In this document: piece after piece, positions 16,417 to 23,715 of the stretch
Layout: each line of letters starts with the position of its first letter
How positions within the stretch are numbered: the stretch's first letter is position 1
Source of the DNA: Chloroflexota bacterium
GTDB lineage: Bacteria; Chloroflexota; Anaerolineae; Promineifilales; Promineifilaceae
Length of the DNA stretch: 39,913 bases
Reading direction: 5' to 3'
Assembly (NCBI GenBank): GCA_020629055.1
Contig: JAHDEB010000033.1
Location: 1-39,913, forward strand
Made by a program: the position numbers and the translations under genes
Notes under the pieces: model-generated
The model's database searches: none
What the model saw: only the letters and a program-made list of their open reading frames with translations
Told to the model about the DNA's origin: nothing

Positions 16417-18003
16417 CTACGCAGCCGCTAAAACCATATCGGCGCATTTTTCCCCAATCATGATCGCTGGGGCGTTTGTATTCGCATTAACGATCTCTGG
16501 CATAATCGATGCATCGGCCACGCGCAGCCCTTGAATGCCGTGCACCATGAGTTGTGGGTTGACGACGGCCATCGGATCTATACCCATTTTGCATGTGCCG
16601 GTAGGGTGGTACAAAGATTGGGTATTGGACCGAATATGTTCGATGATCTCATCATCCGTTTTCTCACCCGGCGTTGGGAGGTATGCTTTGCCGACGTATG
16701 GCTGCAATGCTGGTTGCTCGCAGAATTTTTGTGCAATACGAACACCCTTTAACAAGACGTCTAAATCATCGGGATGTGAAAGACTGTTTGGCTGAATGGT
16801 CGGATGGGTGTTGGGATCGGCCGATTTTAGCTCGATATACCCTCGGCTTTTCACCCTAACCAAAGTGGGTCCAATTGATAAACCGTGCATCGGCTTTCCA
16901 TTCTCTTTTGGATTTTCAAACCCATGCCGAATAAAGAACGCGGGTGCAAAGTGGAATTGGAGCTCTGGGGCCTTCGACTCTGGATCTAATTTTACAAATC
17001 CTCCACTCTCACCAATATTAGACGTCAACATCCCCGTCTTAAATAAAATATATTTTGCTAGATTGCCAAGTGATTCCGCCCCGGCAAGCGTGTTGGCGTT
17101 TTTCGAATGGTAGGTCACCATCGTCGCCAAATGGTCTTGCAGGTTTTGGCCGACACCCGGCAGATCCATTTTGGTTTCAATCCCCATATCCTGTAAGTGA
17201 GCGCCCGGGCCGATGCCTGACAGCATTAGTAATTGAGGTGAATTGATTGAACCGCCACATAGAATCACTTCTTTATTGGCTTTGGCCGTTTTGGCTTGCC
17301 CATTTTGAGTGTATTCAACGCCTGTACATCTTTTCCCCTCTAGCAAAACCCGGCTGACCATCGCATGGGTTTCGGCCGTCAAGTTTGGCCGATTGAGCAC
17401 AGGTTTTAAATAGGCAACAGCAGTGCTGTTGCGCGATCCACGTTTTTGGGTGACTTGGTACATGCCAAACCCTTCTTGGTTGCCATCATTGAAGTCACTA
17501 TTTGCACTGTATCCTGCTTGAACCGCCGCCTCGACCATCGCCTTGCTCATCGGCTGTGGGTCTTGCAGGTCTGCAACATTTAACGGACCACCGGTCCCGT
17601 GCATACCACTGCCGCCCCGCTCTTGGTTTTGAGCCTTTTTAAAAAAAGGTACGACATCGTCCCAACCCCACTCTTCATTCCCTAGTTCTGCCCATCCGTC
17701 ATAATCAGCAGGTGCACCCCGCTGGTAAATCATCGCATTGATCGAACTTGATCCCCCCAGCATTTTGCCACGTGGCCAAAATAGTTTGAGATTGTTCAAA
17801 TGCTCTTGAGGTTCTGTTTCGTACGCCCAATCAACTTCAGATTTAAATAACGATGCAAACGCCGCAGGGATATGGATTTCTTTGGCCTTGTCTGGCCCCC
17901 CAGCTTCTAAGAGTAAAACAGAGTGTTTTCCATTTGCAGATAATCGATTCGCCACAACACAGCCGGCCGAGCCAGCACCAACAACAATATAATCAAAATC
18001 CAT
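16417..18003 (-). CDS. GMC-family FAD oxidoreductase (choline/alcohol dehydrogenase-like)
   Basis: A 528-aa flavoprotein of the glucose-methanol-choline family. The N-terminal FAD motif is DYIVVGAGSAGCVVANRL (GxGxxG), followed by VLLLEAGG, the GMC signature WPRGKMLGGSSSINAMIYQRG, the second signature GSINSPQLLMLSGIGP, and a C-terminal YHPTGTCKMG with NANTNAPAIMIGEK. The His in YHPTGTC is the usual catalytic base. It is close in layout to choline dehydrogenase BetA and to polyol/alcohol dehydrogenases; without betB, betI or a choline transporter nearby, choline is only one option. An ATG at 18015 would add four residues, but a GGAG motif lies 6 nt before the ATG at 18003, so I prefer 18003. 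It runs convergently towards the histidine kinase pair, separated by about 35 bp with no strong terminator. Confidence 0.93.
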   Translation of the reverse strand: MDFDYIVVGAGSAGCVVANRLSANGKHSVLLLEAGGPDKAKEIHIPAAFASLFKSEVDWAYETEPQEHLNNLKLFWPRGKMLGGSSSINAMIYQRGAPADYDGWAELGNEEWGWDDVVPFFKKAQNQERGGSGMHGTGGPLNVADLQDPQPMSKAMVEAAVQAGYSANSDFNDGNQEGFGMYQVTQKRGSRNSTAVAYLKPVLNRPNLTAETHAMVSRVLLEGKRCTGVEYTQNGQAKTAKANKEVILCGGSINSPQLLMLSGIGPGAHLQDMGIETKMDLPGVGQNLQDHLATMVTYHSKNANTLAGAESLGNLAKYILFKTGMLTSNIGESGGFVKLDPESKAPELQFHFAPAFFIRHGFENPKENGKPMHGLSIGPTLVRVKSRGYIELKSADPNTHPTIQPNSLSHPDDLDVLLKGVRIAQKFCEQPALQPYVGKAYLPTPGEKTDDEIIEHIRSNTQSLYHPTGTCKMGIDPMAVVNPQLMVHGIQGLRVADASIMPEIVNANTNAPAIMIGEKCADMVLAAA

Positions 18004-18087
18004 GGGGTACTCCATATTTTAAAAGGGGTTGACATTAAAAATTTTGGGTAAGCATAGACAAAATAATGAAATAGGCCAGGTTAAAAC

Positions 18088-18122
18088 AAAAAAAGGGCGG
18101 TTTGTAGAAATACAAACCGCCC
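18088..18122 (-). terminator. Rho-independent terminator of the repeat-protein gene
   Basis: A perfect 12-bp stem gggcggtttgta (18095-18106) with 18111-18122 and a 4-nt loop. Read on the minus strand, it is followed by seven Ts (18094-18088). It lies 27 bp beyond the stop of the 18149-21457 gene. Confidence 0.95.
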
Positions 18123-18148
18123 CTAGATCGTTCAAGACAGGTCTAAAC

Positions 18149-21100
18149 CTATCGAATCAGAGTTGGGAACAAATAAACACGTTTCTCCGCAACCTTGACC
18201 GTGCCGCTGATCGAACTGTTTTCGATGTTGTTGGTCATCTCTTGCAAAATGCCAGGGCCACCGGTGTCTTCGACAACATCTACCAATGGTTTAAAGGTAA
18301 ATGGTGCCGGGCTGTTGTCCGGTGAAGGTTCAATCGAGATCACAGCGGTTGTACCGATCAGGTCGATGGCTGGATTGACAAAATCTTGACCCGGATAGCC
18401 TGGTGTTCCGCCTGGGCCAGCCGTTGGGCCGCCTGCGTCACTGTCGGCCGCAGCCACGTCTGTGAACGTGCCTGTCGAGATCGGTCCGTCTGCCGTAACC
18501 ACCCAACCTTCGTAAACCCAACCGGCCGGTAACGTTGGCAAGTCTAGCGTCGGGGTCGGGCCTGCTGGGTCCAAGAACCAAATGCCGTTGTTGTATGCGG
18601 CAACACCATCGGTGTCTGAAGGAACTGCCAAGATATAGCTGCCTGCGGCGTTTGTGAAGTCATCGCCCAGTGCCGCACCGTGACCGATAGAAAGGGTCGC
18701 CTCTCCATCTACGATGTCGCCAGCAACCACGTGGGTTGCACTGGGTGCCGGATCATCACCTACGGCCGGTTCAATCGTAAGCACATAGGTAGATACATTT
18801 GAGATATCAGTTACCCATGCCTCGATTGAAACAGTTGTGGCGACGCTGCGTCCGCCGGTAGCTGAGAAGCGTCCTGCGCTTATCGCTTGACCGTTATCGA
18901 TGACCCATCCTTCGTAAACATAATCTTCACCAAGGTCTTCCAGACCTTCTAGCTCAACATCAACCTTGATCGTTTGCAAGTCGCCAATCTTGACGGTGCC
19001 TGAAATCTCAGTCTCGCCGATATAATTGTTGATATCTTGCAAGATGCCTGGGCCACCTGGATCAGTGATGGTCGTAAATAGAGGTTTGAGCGTAAATGGT
19101 GCTGGATCGTTGTCCGGTACCGGCTCAATCGAGATGACCGCTTTGGCCCCGATTAGGTCGATAGCTGGATCAACAAAATCTTGACCCGGATAGCCAGGGG
19201 TTGCCCCAGGACCGGCGGTTGGGCCACCAGCATCGCTGTCGGCCGCAGCCACATCGGTAAATGTGCCGGTAGAAATCGGCCCATCAGCGGTAACCACCCA
19301 ACCTTCATACGCCCAGCCATCTGGTAAGACAGGGAGGTCTAATGTTGCGCTTGGTCCCGCTGGGTCTAGGTACCAAATGCCGTTGTTGTATGCTGCTACC
19401 CCATCAGTGTCAGATGGAACAGCTAAGATGAAGCTGCCGGCCGCGCTGGTGAAATCATCACCCAGTGCTGCTGCATGCCCGATTGTCGCTTGAGCAACGC
19501 CTACGGTATTAAAGTTTCCGGCTAATAAGTGAGTTGCAGCTGGTGCTGGGTCATCGCCTACGGCCGGTTCAATCGTTAAAACGTAAGTTGAAACATTGTC
19601 TAGGTCTGTGACAAGTGCGCGGAAAACCTTGCTGCTCAAGTTGCCGTCTGCATCGACCGTAAAGCGGCCGGTGCTCACTGGGGCACCATTGTCGATGACC
19701 CAACCTTCATACACATAGTCTGCGCCTAAATCTTCAAGCCCAGCAAAGTCCCACCATACGGCGATTTCTTCACGAGGTCCGATTGAAACGGTGCCAAAGA
19801 TCGGTGTATTGGCCGCGTTGTTGGTCATTTCTTGCAAGATGCCAGGTGCGCCTGTATCTTCAACCAAATCTACCAATGGTTTGAGTGTAAATGGTGCTGG
19901 GCTGTTGTCTGGCGAAGGTTCAACCGAGATGACCGCCGTGGTGCCCACCAAATTAACTGCTGGGTCAACAAAGTCTTGCCCCGGATATCCGGGGGTTGCT
20001 CCTGGGCCAGCGGTTGGACCACCAGCATCGCTGTCGGCCGCAGCCACATCGGTAAAGGTCCCGGTCGAGATCGGGCCGTCTTCGCCCACAATCCAACCTT
20101 CATATGCCCAACCTGCGGGCAATTCTGGCAATTCTAGCGTGGCGGTTGGCCCAGCTGGGTCTAGGTACCAGATGCCGTTGTTGTAAGCGGCTACACCGTC
20201 TGTATCCGATGGCACAGCCAAGATATAGCTGCCGGCAGCATCGGTGAAGTCAGTGCCTAATGCTGCCCCATGGTCTAGTGTGATCGATGCGGTCGCACCG
20301 TCAAAGTCACCGGCCAAAATATGGGTTGCGGCCGGTGCCGGGTCATCACCTACGGCCGGTTCGATCGTTAAAACAAATGTTGAAACATTATCGATTGCGC
20401 TAACTTGTGCACTGAATGTGCTGATGCTAGGTACACCAGCTGCATCAACCGAAAAACGTCCTGCGCTAATGGCCGATCCGTTATCGATTAACCATCCTTC
20501 ATACACATAATCTTCGCCTAAATCTTCAAGGCCACGCAGGGTCCATTGCACAATGGCTTCTTCGGTGACGATGAATGAGGCCGTGCCGGTAATGTTGCTG
20601 TTGGCAATATTGTTGGTTAACGCCTGCAAAACACCACCTGTACCGGTATCTTCCACGGTGTCTACCAATGGTTTTAAGCGGAATGGAGCCGGGCTATTGT
20701 CTGGTGATGGTTCGATAGAGATGACCGCCGTTGTGCCGATTAGGTCAAGGGCTGGGTCAACAAAATCTTGCCCAGGGTAGCCTGGGGTGTCTCCTGGGCC
20801 AGCGTCGGGGCCACCTTCGTCACTATCGGCCGCAGCCACATCGGTGAAGGTACCGGTTGAAATCGGCCCTTCAGCGGTCACGATCCACCCTTCATAGGCC
20901 CAGCCATCCGGTAGTTCGGCCAAGTCGAGGGTTGCGGTTGGGCCAGATGGGTCTAAAAACCAAATCCCATTGTTGTATGCCGCAACGTTATTGGTGTCAG
21001 AAGGTACAGCCAAAATATAACTACCAGCTGCTGTGGTGAAATCATCACCCAATGCGGCCGGATGGCCGATGGTTAATGCCGCGCTCCCTTCAGAAAAGTC

Positions 21101-21457
21101 ACCCGCAACGACATGGGTTGCGGTGGGTGCCGGATCGGTGTCTGGTTCCGGTTCGATCGTCAGGACATAGGTCGAGACATCTGCGGCGGAGCCGACTTCG
21201 GCCGTAAATTCAGTCGAGCTTGCAATCCCTTCATCATCGACTGTAAAACGTCCCGCACTTATGGGTGAACCGTTTTCGATGACCCATCCTTCATAGACAA
21301 AACCTTCCCCAAGGTTTTCTAAGCCATCAAATGAGACTTCAATTTTTAAAGACTCGCTGGCGGCTTCAGAGGTGTCACTTTGGATCAGACCGGCGACAGC
21401 CAGCCCTAAGATCATGAGTGATATAATCAGAATATTTTTTGATCTAAACTTGTTCAT
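18149..21457 (-). CDS. Large secreted protein with four tandem RskA-like repeat modules
   Basis: An 1102-aa exported protein of unknown role. Residues 1-33 form a signal peptide (basic start, LIISLMILGLAVAGLI core, cleavage likely near SEAA). The rest is four modules of about 265 aa: residues 36-300, 301-564, 565-829 and 830-1102. Each has two half-domains: YVYEGWVIDNG...SAGRF...STYVLTIEPAVGDDPAP...ATHxxAGDF and WAYEGWIV...GPISTGTFTDVAAADSD...GYPGQDFVDPA...AVISIEPSPDNSPAPF. The pattern YxGWxI-G-P-S-G-F-(V/I)-EP resembles the extracellular C-terminal domain of RskA-type anti-sigma factors; that match is my recognition and needs a profile search. The protein is acidic, low in Lys and almost free of Cys. 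It ends RVYLFPTLIR, a tail also found in modified form in the copper protein at 27698. AGGAG precedes the ATG. The modules are also highly similar in DNA, so copy number may vary. Confidence 0.85.
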   Translation of the reverse strand: MNKFRSKNILIISLMILGLAVAGLIQSDTSEAASESLKIEVSFDGLENLGEGFVYEGWVIENGSPISAGRFTVDDEGIASSTEFTAEVGSAADVSTYVLTIEPEPDTDPAPTATHVVAGDFSEGSAALTIGHPAALGDDFTTAAGSYILAVPSDTNNVAAYNNGIWFLDPSGPTATLDLAELPDGWAYEGWIVTAEGPISTGTFTDVAAADSDEGGPDAGPGDTPGYPGQDFVDPALDLIGTTAVISIEPSPDNSPAPFRLKPLVDTVEDTGTGGVLQALTNNIANSNITGTASFIVTEEAIVQWTLRGLEDLGEDYVYEGWLIDNGSAISAGRFSVDAAGVPSISTFSAQVSAIDNVSTFVLTIEPAVGDDPAPAATHILAGDFDGATASITLDHGAALGTDFTDAAGSYILAVPSDTDGVAAYNNGIWYLDPAGPTATLELPELPAGWAYEGWIVGEDGPISTGTFTDVAAADSDAGGPTAGPGATPGYPGQDFVDPAVNLVGTTAVISVEPSPDNSPAPFTLKPLVDLVEDTGAPGILQEMTNNAANTPIFGTVSIGPREEIAVWWDFAGLEDLGADYVYEGWVIDNGAPVSTGRFTVDADGNLSSKVFRALVTDLDNVSTYVLTIEPAVGDDPAPAATHLLAGNFNTVGVAQATIGHAAALGDDFTSAAGSFILAVPSDTDGVAAYNNGIWYLDPAGPSATLDLPVLPDGWAYEGWVVTADGPISTGTFTDVAAADSDAGGPTAGPGATPGYPGQDFVDPAIDLIGAKAVISIEPVPDNDPAPFTLKPLFTTITDPGGPGILQDINNYIGETEISGTVKIGDLQTIKVDVELEGLEDLGEDYVYEGWVIDNGQAISAGRFSATGGRSVATTVSIEAWVTDISNVSTYVLTIEPAVGDDPAPSATHVVAGDIVDGEATLSIGHGAALGDDFTNAAGSYILAVPSDTDGVAAYNNGIWFLDPAGPTPTLDLPTLPAGWVYEGWVVTADGPISTGTFTDVAAADSDAGGPTAGPGGTPGYPGQDFVNPAIDLIGTTAVISIEPSPDNSPAPFTFKPLVDVVEDTGGPGILQEMTNNIENSSISGTVKVAEKRVYLFPTLIR
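18152..18970 (-). repeat. Coding repeat module 4 of the secreted protein (with tail)
   Basis: Encodes residues 830-1102. It has the same order of conserved blocks as modules 1-3 and ends with the nine-residue tail VYLFPTLIR. Its first half carries a small variant stretch (SATGGRSVATT) absent from the others. Confidence 0.8.
18971..19765 (-). repeat. Coding repeat module 3 of the secreted protein
   Basis: Encodes residues 565-829 (795 bp), sharing long identical peptide blocks with modules 2 and 4, such as VSTYVLTIEPAVGDDPAP and DGPISTGTFTDVAAADSD. Confidence 0.85.
19766..20557 (-). repeat. Coding repeat module 2 of the secreted protein
   Basis: Encodes residues 301-564 (792 bp). Closest by eye to module 3. 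The proline/glycine linker GGPTAGPGATPGYPGQDFV is identical in modules 2 and 3. Confidence 0.85.
20558..21352 (-). repeat. Coding repeat module 1 of the secreted protein
   Basis: Encodes residues 36-300 (795 bp), the most divergent copy: EPEPDTDPAP in place of EPAVGDDPAP, and NNVAAYNNG in place of DGVAAYNNG. This fits expansion of the array from the C-terminal side. Confidence 0.8.
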
Positions 21458-21625
21458 TTTTTCTCCTAAAGAATATTTTTCAGTTGGAAGGCGACCTGTT
21501 TTTGGTCACAGTCCTTAGATCAATCCTTAGGGGAAATCTGTACGGGCTAAAAATTACAGATCGGTTACCAGACTATTAAATCGGCCGATATCGGCCGTTT
21601 TTCGTAATCATCTTGAAACATTTGC

Positions 21626-21665
21626 AAAAAAAAAGCCCTTCTTACCGATCAAAAGTAAGAAGGGC
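21626..21665 (-). terminator. Rho-independent terminator of the aspartyl-tRNA synthetase gene
   Basis: Stem gcccttctta (21635-21644) pairs perfectly with 21656-21665 around an 11-nt loop. On the minus strand it is followed by nine Ts (21634-21626). It lies 20 bp past the synthetase stop. Confidence 0.95.
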
Positions 21666-21684
21666 GAATAGAAAAATATCGATC

Positions 21685-22974
21685 TTACGGGGCTAATCGC
21701 TGCATGTCTCTGGGGAACAACGTGGCCAATTTCACATTGGGTAATTGGCACAGCTGCATGATCAGACGCTCTAGACCGATAGCGAATCCGCCGTGGGGCG
21801 GCATGCCAAATTTAAATGCATCCAAATAGTGGGCAAACGGCTCGGCCGAAAGCCCCGCTTCTGCTAAAGCATTTAAATAGTCGCTGTAAATATGCCGTCT
21901 TTGGCCGCCTGTAATCAATTCAGTCCCACGAAACAAAAGGTCAAAAGAATTCGACCATTCCGGTGCGGCCGGGTCTGGATGGGTGTAAAACGGCCGCTTA
22001 ACCATCGGGTAACCGACCACAAACAAAAAGTCTGACCCGTGAGTGCGGTACGCCCATTCTCCTAACCAGCGTTCGTGCTGGGGAGACAAGTCGGTTGCAC
22101 CGATCACACGTTCGCCAGTTTCGGCCGTGATTAGCTCTAGCGCTTCACGAAAATGGATATGGGGAAAGCTGCCATTTGTCACCGGCATTTTTACGCCCAG
22201 TAACTTAAGCTCCGTTTCGTTATGTTGGGCTAAATGTTCAAAGATCGCGGTGAAAAGCTCCTCAACAAGGGCCATCACCGTAAAATGATTTTCGATGAAG
22301 CCAAATTCAACGTCTAGACTGACATATTCATTGATATGTCGGCTTGTATTGTGCGCTTCGGCCCGAAAAACCGGTCCAACTTCGTAGACTCGTTCGAACA
22401 CGCCAACCATCATCTGTTTATAAAACTGAGGGCTTTGGGCCAACCATGCTTTGCGGCCGAAATAGTCCAGCTCAAACACATTGGCGCCCCCTTCAGTGGC
22501 GCTGCCGACTAGCTTTGGGGATTGAAACTCTGTAAAGCCATTGCTGTTGAGGTGTGCTCGGAAAGCGGCCATAACACCGGCCGATAGCTTGAACAGCGCG
22601 CGCCGACTTGGATGCCGATTCAGTACAACCGCCTCTTCAAGCAGCGTGGGCAAGCCCGCCTTTAGCTCCCTTTTCCCCATCGGGACCGGGGCAGATTCAC
22701 AAACGGCCGTTATCGTCTCGATTTCCGGCTGTACCAATTCAAAGCCACCGGGTGCCTGCCCGTTTGCTTGAATGGTGCCTGTCAGCCCGATTATTGTTTC
22801 TGGGAAGGGCAGGTCTATCTCGCTCCCCTCAAAAACCGCTTGCGCTGTGCCAAAGCCGTCGCGCAAGACCAAAAACCCAATACCACCCATCTGCCGAGTG
22901 GTCTGCACCCATCCCTGAAGCCGCACACGTTGGCCTTCATGGGCACGAATCTCTGTTGTCTTGACTGTGTTCAT
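21685..22974 (-). CDS. aspS: Archaeal-type aspartyl-tRNA synthetase (probably non-discriminating)
   Basis: A class IIb aminoacyl-tRNA synthetase of 429 aa charging tRNA(Asp), and in this subtype often also tRNA(Asn) with Asp. The N-terminal OB fold is at about 1-100 (VRLQGWVQTTRQMGGIGFLVLRDG). The catalytic domain has SPKLVGSATEGGANVFEL, LAQSPQFYKQMM, the motif-2 region VFRAEAHNTSRHINEYVSLDVE, RGTELITGGQRRH, and motif 3 HGGFAIGLERLIM. It lacks the roughly 150-aa GAD insertion of bacterial AspRS (about 590 aa), so it is the archaeal/short type. AsnRS was considered, but the FLVLRDG OB segment and TEGGANVF-YFGRKAWLAQSPQ fit archaeal AspRS. AAGGAG lies about 8 nt before the ATG. A 530-nt leader with two T-box elements and its own promoter (23515-23543) precedes it, so expression responds to tRNA charging. 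Confidence 0.88.
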   Translation of the reverse strand: MNTVKTTEIRAHEGQRVRLQGWVQTTRQMGGIGFLVLRDGFGTAQAVFEGSEIDLPFPETIIGLTGTIQANGQAPGGFELVQPEIETITAVCESAPVPMGKRELKAGLPTLLEEAVVLNRHPSRRALFKLSAGVMAAFRAHLNSNGFTEFQSPKLVGSATEGGANVFELDYFGRKAWLAQSPQFYKQMMVGVFERVYEVGPVFRAEAHNTSRHINEYVSLDVEFGFIENHFTVMALVEELFTAIFEHLAQHNETELKLLGVKMPVTNGSFPHIHFREALELITAETGERVIGATDLSPQHERWLGEWAYRTHGSDFLFVVGYPMVKRPFYTHPDPAAPEWSNSFDLLFRGTELITGGQRRHIYSDYLNALAEAGLSAEPFAHYLDAFKFGMPPHGGFAIGLERLIMQLCQLPNVKLATLFPRDMQRLAP

Positions 22975-23012
22975 TTGTTTTTCTCCTTACTAGATGAACA
23001 ACTTTCAACAAC

Positions 23013-23100
23013 AGGACAGATGGCTGAACGGTTTATCCCTATGGCTCGAGTTCAGTTTCGGCCTTCGTTCGGCCCGCGTTTGGTAAAAACCATCTGTCCT
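23013..23100 (-). promoter_or_regulatory. Extra long-range hairpin in the leader of aspS
   Basis: On the minus strand AGGACAGATGG (23100-23090) is a perfect 11-nt complement of CCATCTGTCCT (23023-23013). The upstream strand is the 3' arm of the second T-box terminator, so the pairing competes with that terminator once RNA polymerase has passed. It ends about 25 nt before the ribosome binding site. A second terminator remnant or mRNA-stabilising stem are both possible. Confidence 0.5.
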
Positions 23101-23174
23101 TTTCTGGAGGACGGACGATTCATTAAAGAAACCATCCGCGGTGCCACCGCCATTCGAACAGGAAAAACCTGCTC
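23085..23174 (-). promoter_or_regulatory. Second, truncated T-box unit (Stem III, T-box sequence, terminator; no Stem I)
   Basis: On the minus strand: Stem III GAGCAGG-TTTTT-CCTGTTC (23174-23156), the T-box sequence TGGCGGTGGCACCGCGG (23152-23136), and a terminator with arms 23117-23108 and 23100-23091 (one mismatch, loop CCAGAAA) followed by TTTTT at 23089-23085. Between the first terminator (ending near 23228) and this Stem III there are only about 55 nt, too few for a codon-reading Stem I, and no AG bulge or GGTGNAAG motif is seen there. Either a partial duplication or an element that uses the Stem I of unit 1. Confidence 0.8.
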
Positions 23175-23227
23175 GCATCTTTACGGCCGGATCGCAAACG
23201 ACAACTCACTCATAGGGGGCTGAAAAC

Positions 23228-23508
23228 AAAAACGCCCGCCCTCACAAAAATAAATTTGGAGGACGGGCGAAGAAAATCGCACGTGGTGCCACCGCCATTT
23301 GCTTTGGGTAAACCCAAAACCTTAGAGCTGGTCGAAAACAATCGAGCCTGACGCTGTAACGGGCGTTAACCGGAATCAGTTTCCTGATCAGCTCCGGGGT
23401 GTCATCGCTGTGGGGCCAACTGTGATGCTTTCACCAATCCATCACTCGCTAGAGTTTGCTTTACCACTGGGATATGTCCCTTTCAAAGCTTTTGTCTATT
23501 CGATTGTG
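23228..23508 (-). promoter_or_regulatory. T-box riboswitch (complete unit) for aspS
   Basis: On the minus strand Stem I carries the conserved GCGAG (about 23448) and the distal-loop motif GGATTGGTGAAAG. The Stem I 3' side contains GATGACA; I read the specifier as GAC (Asp) at 23403-23401, matching the downstream aspartyl-tRNA synthetase. Stem III is TTTGGG-TTTA-CCCAAA. The T-box sequence TGGCGGTGGCACCACGT is at 23297-23281. The terminator stem pairs 23269-23259 with 23243-23233 (11 bp, one wobble) and ends in five Ts. Uncharged tRNA(Asp) would stabilise the antiterminator and allow read-through. The class is certain; the specifier assignment is moderately sure. Confidence 0.92.
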
Positions 23509-23514
23509 CGCAGC

Positions 23515-23543
23515 AGGATAGCATGGGCCGTGTTTGAAATCAA
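23515..23543 (-). promoter_or_regulatory. Promoter of the T-box leader
   Basis: On the minus strand TTGATT (23543-23538), 17-bp spacer, TATCCT (23520-23515). It starts transcription near 23508, just ahead of Stem I, which fits the expected start of a T-box leader. Confidence 0.65.
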
Positions 23544-23640
23544 CCCCTGATTTTGTACAACCATATTTAGGACGGGAAAGCCATTCCCGATTGTCCGCTC
23601 CACAATGCCGATTAATCGGCCGGTCGGTTCAAGAAAAACA

Positions 23641-23683
23641 AAAAGGCTCGCCAAGCAAATATTCTTCACTCGGCGAGCCTTTT
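23641..23683 (-). terminator. Terminator of the DsbA-like gene (bidirectional in form)
   Basis: aaaaggctcgcc (23641-23652) pairs perfectly with 23672-23683 around a 19-nt loop, giving an 8-bp GC stem with A/T flanks. On the minus strand, Ts continue beyond the stem. It lies about 33 bp beyond the stop at 23716 and separates this gene from the T-box promoter. Confidence 0.85.
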
Positions 23684-23715
23684 CAAGTAACCGTTATTTA
23701 ACGGTTAACGAATAA

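Noticed and set aside
16417-18003. Specific call as choline dehydrogenase (betA)
   Set aside because: No betB, betI or choline transporter nearby; GMC family members share these signatures, so only the family is supported.
18195-21039. Several long plus-strand frames opposite the repeat protein
   Set aside because: They recur at the same offset in each repeat module, which is expected from antisense of a repetitive gene; no start signals.
21685-22974. Asparaginyl-tRNA synthetase
   Set aside because: The OB-fold segment and motif-2 region fit archaeal-type AspRS better, and the T-box specifier I read is GAC (Asp).
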